Source: JBOFLO01 sp051657905
Lineage (GTDB): Bacteria; Patescibacteriota; Gracilibacteria; UBA1369
DNA length: 34,553 nucleotides
Reading direction: 5' to 3'
Assembly: GCA_051657905.1 (NCBI GenBank)
Contig: JBOFLO010000003.1
Span: forward strand, 1-34,553
Shown here: in pieces, positions 25,064 to 31,569 of the stretch
Layout of the letters: the number at the start of each line of letters is the position of its first letter
Position numbering within the stretch: the stretch's first letter is position 1
The notes under the pieces: model-generated
Told to the model about the DNA's origin: nothing
What the model saw: only the letters and a program-made list of their open reading frames with translations
Databases searched by the model: none
Translations under genes and position numbers: made by a program

Positions 25064-26602
25064 TTAGATTTTCCCTAAAGTATGAAGTCTGTATAAGATC
25101 TTCGCTACTTCTTCTCTTGTCGCAGCTTGATCTGGCATCAAGTTAGAACCTACGAATAATAGATTATCTTTAGCATATTTTGCATAACCGCTGAACCATT
25201 GTCCAGAAGCCACATCGCTATAAGATGAACTATCATTGCCTGGCATAGAATCACTTAAATTTCTCAAAATGATCGCCAATAATTCCACACGATTAACTGA
25301 TCTTCCTGGTCTATATAAACCAGCATCAGCACCAGCTTCGTAACCTTTAACTACATTCAATTCCTTGGCACGGCAGATATATTGATATGACCAAGCTGAA
25401 CTAATTACATCTGGGAAAGGCCCAGTTCCTCCACAATAATCTTCAGCACCTTCATACATATTGAAAGCTTCTAAAGCAATTTTAGCAATTTGATCTCTTT
25501 GCAAAAGACCTCCTTTATCGAAAGTCCCATCTGGATTACCAGTAATAGCACCAATACTCTTAACATATTCAATTGCATCACAACTAGCATCTGATTCAGC
25601 TACATCAGTGAAACCTGCACAGCTTACAACAGCATTTGCCTCATTATAAACTTTGAAAGTTGGAACAGCCAAAGCTGCACTTGTATTTCCAGCAGAATCT
25701 TTCACTTTAATTTTACAATCATTGTAAATTGCATTGTCCAATTCAGCGAAAGTAACAGAATTATTTCCGTTTACAGCGGCTGTAGTCGAAGAAGAACATG
25801 CGCCTTCATACATAATTGTACCAGCTTCATTAGAACTGAATACAAAAGTTGGAGTAGAATCATCAGTTGGGTTTTCAATTGCAGTTACAACAGCCAAAGT
25901 TGGAGCAACTAAGTCCAAAACTAAAGATTGTTTAACTTCAAATTCTGGAACACTCAAAGTACTAGTTAAATTAGTCGCATCCTTCACTTTAACTTTACAA
26001 TTACTATGCACTCCTACGCTCAAAGAGTTGAAAACGATAGTATTGTTTCCAACAACAGCAGCGCTGCTTGCAGAAGAACAATCACCTTCATAAGTTACTG
26101 ATCCAGCTTCACTAGTTTTGAAAGTGAATTCTGGAGTCTTATCGAAAGTTGGAGTTTCTACTGGTTCAATTACTGTCAAAAACGGAGCAAAATTCCATCC
26201 GTCATCTGGAATGATTACTAAAGGTTTAACTTCGAAATCAGGGAATTCCAAAGCGGCACTAGTTTTATTTGTACTATCAGTTACTTTCAAACTGCAATTA
26301 GTATAAGTACCAAAAGCTAATTCACTTAAAGTAATAGTATTTTCTCCAGCTACAGCTGCAGTGTTGGAAGAAGTACAATCACCTTGATAAGTGATAGTTC
26401 CAGCTTCACTACTGTCAAATTTCATTGATGGAGTTTTATCAATCGTTTCTGGCGCAATTGGATCTACCATGTCCAAAAACGGCGGGAAATTAATATACCA
26501 TTCGTCTGGCATTGGTTCCCAAGGAGCGGCGCTAGCCACACCAACTGCCACGGTGCTGATTGTCAGCAACCCTGACGCTAGTTTTAGCAGAACATTTTTC
26601 AT
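25064..26602 (-). CDS. Surface protein with three Ig-like repeats and three SLH domains (candidate S-layer protein)
   Basis: 512 residues. Signal peptide (1-25, ending VASA-A). Three consecutive ~90-residue Ig-like repeats (about 40-125, 140-223, 232-317) share T-P-x-F/M-x-F-x-S/T-S/N-E-A-G-T/S-I/V-x-Y-x-G, a cysteine in GDCS/GACS, N-T/S-I/V-x-F, and a second cysteine in N-C-K/S-V/L/I-K-V. The pairs are Cys76/103, 175/202 and 268/296, suggesting one disulfide per repeat. Three SLH domains follow (about 328-385, 395-450, 460-510), with extra cysteines in the first two. The repeats resemble those between calcium-independent adhesin domains. It is monocistronic with its own strong terminator, as expected for an abundant wall protein. 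Whether it is the main S-layer protein cannot be told from sequence. Confidence 0.85.
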   Translation of the reverse strand: MKNVLLKLASGLLTISTVAVGVASAAPWEPMPDEWYINFPPFLDMVDPIAPETIDKTPSMKFDSSEAGTITYQGDCTSSNTAAVAGENTITLSELAFGTYTNCSLKVTDSTNKTSAALEFPDFEVKPLVIIPDDGWNFAPFLTVIEPVETPTFDKTPEFTFKTSEAGSVTYEGDCSSASSAAVVGNNTIVFNSLSVGVHSNCKVKVKDATNLTSTLSVPEFEVKQSLVLDLVAPTLAVVTAIENPTDDSTPTFVFSSNEAGTIMYEGACSSSTTAAVNGNNSVTFAELDNAIYNDCKIKVKDSAGNTSAALAVPTFKVYNEANAVVSCAGFTDVAESDASCDAIEYVKSIGAITGNPDGTFDKGGLLQRDQIAKIALEAFNMYEGAEDYCGGTGPFPDVISSAWSYQYICRAKELNVVKGYEAGADAGLYRPGRSVNRVELLAIILRNLSDSMPGNDSSSYSDVASGQWFSGYAKYAKDNLLFVGSNLMPDQAATREEVAKILYRLHTLGKI

Positions 26603-26726
26603 AGAATTTACTTAAAAAATACTTCATAAACAATAACTCATTTTAGCTAGATGTGTTAAACAAAGCATTTTGACAAATAAATAAAATGATTTAACATGTT
26701 GACGTTTAAAAACATTATTTTCCTGC

Positions 26727-27269
26727 ATGAAATCTTCGAATTCCGCCAATGATAACGCATCATCAACCGAACTATTCCCCGAAATCACTAAAAAGCCAGC
26801 CAAAGCCGCGCCTAGCTCTTCTGGTATAAAGAGAATCGATTGCATTATTCAGACAGGCCGCCAATGGTATCAAGAAAACGTGCAAATTCATGGCCGCGAC
26901 ACTATTCCAGACGAAGAAGATCTCGACACAAAAATTCAACAGGCTATTATTAATGATCATAAAACTCGCTGCAATAAGGAGTTTATGCAGGGCGCCCTAG
27001 AAAAAATGTTTGAAATTATCCAAACAGCAATAGATATCTATTTTGACTCTGAATTGTCGGAAACAGAAAAACTACGCTTTTTAAAGAAAACCCAGGACGA
27101 TATAATCGCTTATTTAGAGAGATTATTTGATGAAAAGTACCATAAATGCATCTCACATCACATAATTCGAAACTGCATGGCTGAAGTTAATACCTTAGAA
27201 TGGACAGACATGGAATCGCTTATGAAAGGCGTAGAAACCCTGGAAAAACACTTCAATCAAGGATATTAA
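26727..27269 (+). CDS. Hypothetical protein
   Basis: 180 residues, cytoplasmic by appearance. The first ~35 residues are Ser/Asn/Pro-rich and likely disordered; the rest is helical and charged with several Cys/His (for example NDHKTRCNKEF, HKCISHHIIRNC). I recognise no family. The His/Cys cluster near 135-150 could bind metal, but the spacing matches no known finger. It is transcribed away from the divergent SLH gene and converges on the DUF4112 gene. Confidence 0.65.
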   Translation: MKSSNSANDNASSTELFPEITKKPAKAAPSSSGIKRIDCIIQTGRQWYQENVQIHGRDTIPDEEDLDTKIQQAIINDHKTRCNKEFMQGALEKMFEIIQTAIDIYFDSELSETEKLRFLKKTQDDIIAYLERLFDEKYHKCISHHIIRNCMAEVNTLEWTDMESLMKGVETLEKHFNQGY

Positions 27270-27276
27270 AAAATCA

Positions 27277-27305
27277 ATTGACTTTATGTCAATAACGTCT
27301 ATAAT
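27277..27305 (+). promoter_or_regulatory. Near-consensus promoter with overlapping inverted repeat, no plus-strand gene downstream
   Basis: TTGACT (27278-27283), a 16-base spacer and a perfect TATAAT (27300-27305) read on the plus strand. The -35 box is inside an inverted repeat ATTGAC-TTTAT-GTCAAT (27277-27293). On the minus strand that repeat is followed by TTGATTTTTT and could instead be the terminator of the DUF4112 gene. No open reading frame follows on the plus strand. Confidence 0.5.
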
Positions 27306-27309
27306 AAAC

Positions 27310-27345
27310 ACGGGCTGCACTGCCAAAATTTGGAGCACCACCCGT
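27310..27345 (+). other. Structured intergenic segment, possible small RNA or terminator stem
   Basis: Starting at the transcription start expected from the TATAAT at 27300. ACGGG (27310-27314) pairs with CCCGT (27341-27345), TGC (27316-27318) with GCA (27335-27337), and CCAA (27323-27326) with TTGG (27330-27333), giving one long imperfect hairpin. A second small hairpin (ATTCT/AGAAT) follows near 27352-27365. On the minus strand it is followed by GTTTATTATA, a poor T tract. It matches no RNA family I know. Confidence 0.35.
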
Positions 27346-27365
27346 AATTTGATTCTATCTAGAAT

Positions 27366-28070
27366 TTAGTTAACTTGATCTCTTTTAATCATATCAGCGC
27401 CCATTTCCTTGGCTGAACCACCCTTAATAAAAGGCGCCGCCTTATCAGCAGTCCAACGCACCCCTTTATAGATTTTACTCTGCATACCTTCATCCAAAGC
27501 CCTTAACTCCTCCTCAGGAACGCCGCTTTTTCTAGCCTCTTTTTTAATCGCTTCTACCTGCTTTTTAAAGCTGGAAGCTGACCATTTATTGGCTTTAAAG
27601 AAGTAATCCGCCACATCTCCTAGAATCGGAATGGCACCCACAAACACATCGGCTGTCTGCAAAGCCACAATTTTCAACATTGAAGTTCTGCTTAACCCGG
27701 CATTTCTGGCTTCATAAAGCAAATATAAACCGGATAACCCCGAACTTCCCAAATCCCCTAGTTCCGGAAACAAACTAATTAAAGCATCCAAACCGTATGT
27801 ATCAGCCAATGTAGCAAAAGTATCCACTCTTTCTTGCGCATTTTTAGCAGTTTTCAGCCTGTCCATGATTTCTTTTTGCTGAGGGGTTAATTGGGCTTTT
27901 TCAGGACTTTTATTTCCACCCTCCACTTTTTGTTCATATTCTTCAATTTTACCTTTCACCACGTCGCCTCGAAGCGACTCACGCCCATGGTCAGACTTCA
28001 CTAACACATCCTTCTGTTGCTCTCTCTTATCAAGTTTTTTATCATTTTTGTCTTTCATAATTTCTAACAT
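27366..28070 (-). CDS. DUF4112 domain protein
   Basis: 234 residues. The N-terminal ~75 residues are Lys/Glu/Asp-rich and disordered. The DUF4112 core spans about residues 88-175: L-I-S-L-F-P-E-L-G-D, Y-L-L-Y-E-A-R-N-A-G, A-D-V-F-V-G-A-I-P-I-L-G-D-V-A-D-Y-F-F-K-A-N-K-W. It includes two hydrophobic stretches that could be short membrane or re-entrant helices. Function unknown in all members I know of. The start at 28070 is used; an alternative ATG lies at 28058. A clean extended -10 box lies 30 bases upstream. The C-terminal tail is Lys-rich and amphipathic. Confidence 0.8.
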   Translation of the reverse strand: MLEIMKDKNDKKLDKREQQKDVLVKSDHGRESLRGDVVKGKIEEYEQKVEGGNKSPEKAQLTPQQKEIMDRLKTAKNAQERVDTFATLADTYGLDALISLFPELGDLGSSGLSGLYLLYEARNAGLSRTSMLKIVALQTADVFVGAIPILGDVADYFFKANKWSASSFKKQVEAIKKEARKSGVPEEELRALDEGMQSKIYKGVRWTADKAAPFIKGGSAKEMGADMIKRDQVN

Positions 28071-28100
28071 AAATGTTTGTTTTAACTTCTAAATCCTTTT

Positions 28101-28109
28101 ATTATACCA
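28101..28109 (-). promoter_or_regulatory. Extended -10 promoter of the DUF4112 gene
   Basis: Minus-strand TGG-TATAAT, 30 bases before the ATG at 28070. A TTGACA lies only 8 bases upstream, too close to act as its -35. Confidence 0.65.
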
Positions 28110-28166
28110 CATTTTGTCAAAAAATCCACATTCCGTCTTGCCATTTTCCTTATTTACCAAAAAAAT

Positions 28167-28194
28167 TTGCAATTAAATTGCGATATTGTATATT
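28167..28194 (+). promoter_or_regulatory. Promoter of the tRNA-Arg gene
   Basis: TTGCAA (28167-28172), 16-base spacer, TATATT (28189-28194). Predicted start near 28201, leaving a leader of about 30 bases with a small GCCT/AGGC hairpin (28201-28220) before the tRNA 5' end. Confidence 0.5.
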
Positions 28195-28230
28195 GAGCAA
28201 GCCTCAAAAACAATTAAGGCACAACCACAT

Positions 28231-28307
28231 GCGTTCGTAGCTCAGCTGGATAGAGCGTTGGCTTGCGGAGCCAAAGGTCACAGGTTCGAACCCTGTCGGA
28301 CGCACCA
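28231..28307 (+). tRNA. tRNA-Arg, anticodon GCG
   Basis: A complete 77-base cloverleaf with encoded CCA. Acceptor GCGTTCG (28231-28237) pairs with CGGACGC (28297-28303); discriminator A28304, CCA 28305-28307. D stem GCTC/GAGC, loop AGCTGGATA. Anticodon stem TTGGC/GCCAA, loop TTGCGGA with anticodon GCG at 28265-28267. Five-base variable loop. T stem ACAGG/CCTGT with TTCGAAC loop. The anticodon reads CGC and CGU. A20 in the D loop and C35 are the arginine identity elements of bacterial tRNA-Arg, supporting the assignment. Most bacteria use ACG (edited to inosine) for this box, so GCG is unusual. Confidence 0.96.
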
Positions 28308-28313
28308 TTTAAA

Positions 28314-28952
28314 TTAATCCCTCAAGCTTTCAATAGCCGCTTTTTTGTTTTCCGCTTTGAAAATATACGATCCTGCCACTAAAACATCCGCGCCCGCCTC
28401 TCGGCATAAACGTGCAGTTTCAGCATTAATTCCACCATCTGCCTGAATTAATAATTTTGGATATTCTTTACGCAATTTTTTAATTTTATCTAAAGCTAAA
28501 TCCAAGAATTTCTGGCCTCCAAACCCCGGATTTACGCTCATCACCAAAACCATCTCCACCATTGGCAAAACCTCACTGATCATTTCAATAGAAGTACCCG
28601 GATTAATGGCTACAGCCGGCTTCATTCCCAACTCTTTAATTTTCTGCAAAACACTATGTAAATGCTTAGTAGATTCCGCATGCACCGTCACCGAGCTCAC
28701 CCCAATCTCCCCCAATTCCTCCAAATACTGCTCTGGATTCTCCACCATTAAATGACAATCCATCGGTAATTTAGTCTTAATACAGCGAATAACCGGCGCA
28801 CCAAAAGTCAGATTCGGCACAAAATGATGATCCATCAAATCGACATGAAGCAAATCAGCAAACTGTTCAATTGAAGCAATTTCCTCATTCAATCGACCAA
28901 AATCAGCCGCCAGAATCGATGGCGCAATTAAAACTTTTTTAGCAATTTCCAT
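28314..28952 (-). CDS. rpe: Ribulose-phosphate 3-epimerase
   Basis: Interconverts ribulose 5-phosphate and xylulose 5-phosphate in the pentose phosphate pathway. 212 residues, a TIM barrel of the usual length from the start chosen here. Seen: APSILAADF, H-V-D-L-M-D (His36, Asp38), H-L-M-V-E-N-P, V-L-V-M-S-V-N-P-G-F-G-G-Q, Q-A-D-G-G-I-N, and A-D-V-L-V-A-G-S-Y-I-F. The family's Met-Asp-Gly-His is Met-Asp-His-His here. A longer in-frame ATG at 29063 adds 37 residues without homology inside rpiB. The start at 28952 gives a 14-base overlap with rpiB and a standard N-terminus, so translation is probably coupled. It ends 6 bases from the convergent tRNA. Confidence 0.95.
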   Translation of the reverse strand: MEIAKKVLIAPSILAADFGRLNEEIASIEQFADLLHVDLMDHHFVPNLTFGAPVIRCIKTKLPMDCHLMVENPEQYLEELGEIGVSSVTVHAESTKHLHSVLQKIKELGMKPAVAINPGTSIEMISEVLPMVEMVLVMSVNPGFGGQKFLDLALDKIKKLRKEYPKLLIQADGGINAETARLCREAGADVLVAGSYIFKAENKKAAIESLRD

Positions 28953-29454
28953 GTTGTTCAGAAATTGGTTTATTATTTTTATCGAATTTTTCCTTTTCAT
29001 TCTTAAGATTATCTTCAATTTTATTGATGCGACGAACATGTCTTTCTTCAGCGGAGAATTCATTGCTTAAAAATGCATCCACTACCTTAAATGCCTGCTC
29101 AGTTTGAATATATCTTTCACCCAAACACAAAACATTAGCATCATTGTGTTGACGAGACATCTTGGCAATTTCTTCATCAAAAGCCAAAACCGCCCTAATC
29201 CCCTTGCGACGATTAGCCGTAATACACATTCCAACACCACTTCCACAAAACAGAATTCCCAATGAATCAGCATTTTCCAAAACCTTTTCGGAAACTTCGC
29301 GAGCCATATCAGGATAATCGCTTGAATCATTGCTAAATACACCTAAATCTAAAACCGTATCTTGCCCTTTATCGGCAAATTTCTTTTGTAAATAATCTTT
29401 AACCTGATTTTTAAGATTAAAGCCACCGTGATCGGAACCTAAGTAAATTTTCAT
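28939..29454 (-). CDS. rpiB: Ribose-5-phosphate isomerase B
   Basis: Interconverts ribose 5-phosphate and ribulose 5-phosphate, or performs the same chemistry on allose/galactose 6-phosphates in some relatives. 171 residues: a normal ~143-residue RpiB core plus a charged C-terminal extension (about 144-171, Lys/Asn/Glu-rich). Seen: SDHGG (His9), SDYPDMA, catalytic Cys70 in FCGSGVGM, and R-Q-H-N-D-A-N-V-L-C-L-G (His103). Upstream of rpe with a 14-base overlap. A clean extended -10 lies 26 bases before the ATG. Together the two supply the isomerase and epimerase steps that feed a transketolase. Confidence 0.94.
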   Translation of the reverse strand: MKIYLGSDHGGFNLKNQVKDYLQKKFADKGQDTVLDLGVFSNDSSDYPDMAREVSEKVLENADSLGILFCGSGVGMCITANRRKGIRAVLAFDEEIAKMSRQHNDANVLCLGERYIQTEQAFKVVDAFLSNEFSAEERHVRRINKIEDNLKNEKEKFDKNNKPISEQHGNC

Positions 29455-29479
29455 GCTTTTGTTTTTATGTTTTCAGCTT

Positions 29480-29488
29480 ATTATAGCA
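29480..29488 (-). promoter_or_regulatory. Extended -10 promoter of rpiB-rpe
   Basis: Minus-strand TGC-TATAAT, 25 bases before the rpiB ATG at 29454. No clear -35 was seen. Confidence 0.65.
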
Positions 29489-29570
29489 TCTTTTCCGCAC
29501 TTTTTAAAAGAATTTTCTTTATTTTTCCCCATCTTTCCAGCAAAATAGGCTCAATCATTAAATCAGCCTC

Positions 29571-30509
29571 ATGTCAGAAGCCATCTCTCTACAAAAAACC
29601 TTTGGCGAAACCATCGAAAAGCTAGGCGCTAAGTACAAGAACTTAATTGTCTTGGACAGCGATTTAAGCAGCAATTTGCATACGCTCAAATTTGCTAAGC
29701 TTTACCCGGATCGCCATTTCACGCTGGCTGGAGCTGAAAACACTATGATTCACCTAGCTTCCGGCATGATGGCGCGAGGAAAAATCGTGGTTTGCTGTGG
29801 GAAATCAGTCAAAATTGTTAATCACAGTTTTCAAAGCTTGAAAGCAGCCGTTGATTTACCTAATTTGAATATTAAAATTATTGGCCTCAATAGCGGCTTG
29901 AGCAACGCTGAAGAAGGCCCGGCTATGTGTTCTGTGGAGGATTTAAGCTTAATTCGTTCTTTGCCGAATTTCCGCATTCTCTCGCCTGCCGACGCTGTGG
30001 AAACCCGCCAAATGATTGAATACATGATCACCGAATACGGGCCATTTTACCTCAGACTACCGGCCAATCCCCTGCCCAATTTATTTGATCAAAATGAACT
30101 ATATAATCCGGAAATCTGCCGAACCGTACATGACAGCGGTAATCAGGTACTGATTTTTGCTACAGGATCGAGCGTTCACCAAGCCATGGGGGCCGCCAGC
30201 AAATTGGAAAGTCGGGGAATTTCCTCCAAAGTTATTAGTATCAGCTCCATCACTTCTGTCTGCCAAGATAAATTAAAAGATTCCATTCAAAACAGCGATT
30301 TAATAGTCACAGTGGAAGATCATATTTTAAACGGCGGCCTGGGCAGTTCAATTATTGAAATCCTCAATCAGGAAATGCCCAAAAAGGTTCTACGCATGGG
30401 CGTAACTTTACCAGGAGAATCAGGAAAATTTGAAGAATTATTGGCCAAAAACCAAATCGACGCTCAGGGAATTTATGAACAAATTAAAGATAAATGGCTG
30501 GAAATTTAA
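29571..30509 (+). CDS. Divergent transketolase C-terminal half (Pyr and C domains)
   Basis: 312 residues matching the second half of split, archaeal-style transketolases. The pyrimidine-binding domain begins LQKTFGETIEKLG, then VLDSDLSSN, A-G-A-E-N-T-M-I with the activating Glu56, N-L-N-I-K-I-I-G, E-E-G-P, and EDLSLIRSLPN; the C domain follows with V-L-I-F-A-T-G-S. By-eye alignment to ordinary transketolases shows losses: Arg358 (E. coli) is Gln8, the Phe434/Phe437 pair is Lys78/Lys81, His461 is Asn107, Asp469 is Glu115 and His473 is Met119. Arg162 (phosphate-contacting) remains. The partner N-terminal half is encoded 1 kb away on the other strand. Either the pair is a TPP enzyme with changed substrate, or it is a degenerate transketolase. 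Convergent with the DUF192 gene, no gap. Confidence 0.8.
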   Translation: MSEAISLQKTFGETIEKLGAKYKNLIVLDSDLSSNLHTLKFAKLYPDRHFTLAGAENTMIHLASGMMARGKIVVCCGKSVKIVNHSFQSLKAAVDLPNLNIKIIGLNSGLSNAEEGPAMCSVEDLSLIRSLPNFRILSPADAVETRQMIEYMITEYGPFYLRLPANPLPNLFDQNELYNPEICRTVHDSGNQVLIFATGSSVHQAMGAASKLESRGISSKVISISSITSVCQDKLKDSIQNSDLIVTVEDHILNGGLGSSIIEILNQEMPKKVLRMGVTLPGESGKFEELLAKNQIDAQGIYEQIKDKWLEI

Positions 30510-31034
30510 TTACAACCAAGTCACCTGATCGCCTTCTTTAATACCCAATTTATCAGTAGCACCACCTTTCAATTCCAATACATAACGAATCTCCACTCCT
30601 GAAGCATATAAAGGACAATGTTCTTCCTGACATGGCTGAGCCTCCCGAGCAATATTTGCTACCCGACGATTTTCATCTATAAACACAATATCCAAAGGAA
30701 TCAGCGTATTTTTCATCCAAAAAGCCTGTTCGCTAGTTTGCTCAAAAATAAATAACATACCACTTCTTTCCGCCAGCTCGGTTCTATTCATCAAACCAAT
30801 TTCCCTCTGCTTAAAAGTATCGGCAATTTCCACTTCAAAATTATGCACTCCTCTTTCCGAAGAAATAGCTAATTTCTTAGTAGGTAAGCCAACATTCAAC
30901 ATCATTTCCATATTGGACTCTGTTTGAATTTGTTGATTTGAAGATAAATTTTCACCGTTATTTGCAGGCATGGTAGGCATATTACAACCGGTCAAAAATA
31001 TACATAAACTGAAGGCCAAAATAAATTCTTTCAT
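30510..31034 (-). CDS. DUF192 family lipoprotein
   Basis: 174 residues from the chosen start. Lipoprotein signal peptide with lipobox Leu-Thr-Gly-Cys (Cys17), then a Ser/Asn/Gln-rich spacer to about residue 45, then a DUF192 domain: R-E-I-G-L-M-N-R, R-S-G-M-L-F-I-F, A-F-W-M-K-N-T-L-I-P-L-D-I-V-F-I-D, P-C-x4-C-P-x-Y-x-S, and V-L-E-L-K-G-G. The function of DUF192 is not established; members are usually exported. The longer ATG at 31088 would only extend the n-region, so the start at 31034 is preferred. It is the last gene of the minus-strand operon headed by the gene at 32987, and abuts the transketolase half. Confidence 0.88.
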   Translation of the reverse strand: MKEFILAFSLCIFLTGCNMPTMPANNGENLSSNQQIQTESNMEMMLNVGLPTKKLAISSERGVHNFEVEIADTFKQREIGLMNRTELAERSGMLFIFEQTSEQAFWMKNTLIPLDIVFIDENRRVANIAREAQPCQEEHCPLYASGVEIRYVLELKGGATDKLGIKEGDQVTWL

Positions 31035-31101
31035 ATAAATTCTTAATCTATTACCCGCTAATTTTAGAACTTCTTGTTGATTAGTCAAATATTCCAGCTT
31101 T

Positions 31102-31569
31102 CTATTCAGGAAAGACCATTTTGCCGTAAATTTGCTCGCTACTTATATACGGATCCTCAAAAAATCTAGAATCCTTACTATTATTACGATTATCCCCCAT
31201 CACAAAATAATGTCCGGCCGGAATTTTAAAAATCCTTTCATCTCCATAATTGAAACTTTTCCCCAACAAATAATTCTCCTTCAACAACTGATATTTCCCA
31301 CTCCCATCCTTAATATAAACATTATTTTCCTGCAATTTAACCGATTCCCCAGGCAATCCAATCACCCTTTTCACATAATAATATTCATCACCAAATGAAA
31401 AAACAATCACATCAGCCCGCGCAGGATTGGCTTTCACTAAATCTCTTTGATCTATTAAAAATAGCTCACCCGGATGCATGTAAGGAAGCATTGAATCCCC
31501 TTCCACCTGAAAAGGCGAAATAAAGAAAATCAAATACAGCAAATGGGAAATTAAATAAAAATTAGTCAT
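31102..31569 (-). CDS. lepB: Signal peptidase I
   Basis: Membrane serine protease that removes signal peptides. 155 residues, a short single-anchor form. Seen: one N-terminal membrane helix (about 3-21), EGDSMLPYM with nucleophile Ser26, YYVKRVIGLPGE with general base Lys67, and GDNRNNSKDSR (box E). The start at 31569 overlaps the stop of the upstream transketolase half (ATGAC-TAA, 8 bases shared) and is preceded by AGGAG, one of the few Shine-Dalgarno-like motifs in the window. The longer ATG at 31629 would extend into the neighbouring gene with no homology. It processes the secreted proteins encoded nearby, among others. The stop is TAG. Confidence 0.93.
   Translation of the reverse strand: MTNFYLISHLLYLIFFISPFQVEGDSMLPYMHPGELFLIDQRDLVKANPARADVIVFSFGDEYYYVKRVIGLPGESVKLQENNVYIKDGSGKYQLLKENYLLGKSFNYGDERIFKIPAGHYFVMGDNRNNSKDSRFFEDPYISSEQIYGKMVFPE

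Noticed and set aside
26624..26845. 73-residue minus-strand ORF in the 26603-26726 intergenic region
   Set aside because: It overlaps the better-supported plus-strand gene at 26727, has no homology, and its sequence is the complement of regulatory AT-rich DNA.
28953..29063. Longer rpe start at 29063
   Set aside because: The added 37 residues lie inside rpiB, lack homology to the epimerase, and the ATG at 28952 gives the standard N-terminus.
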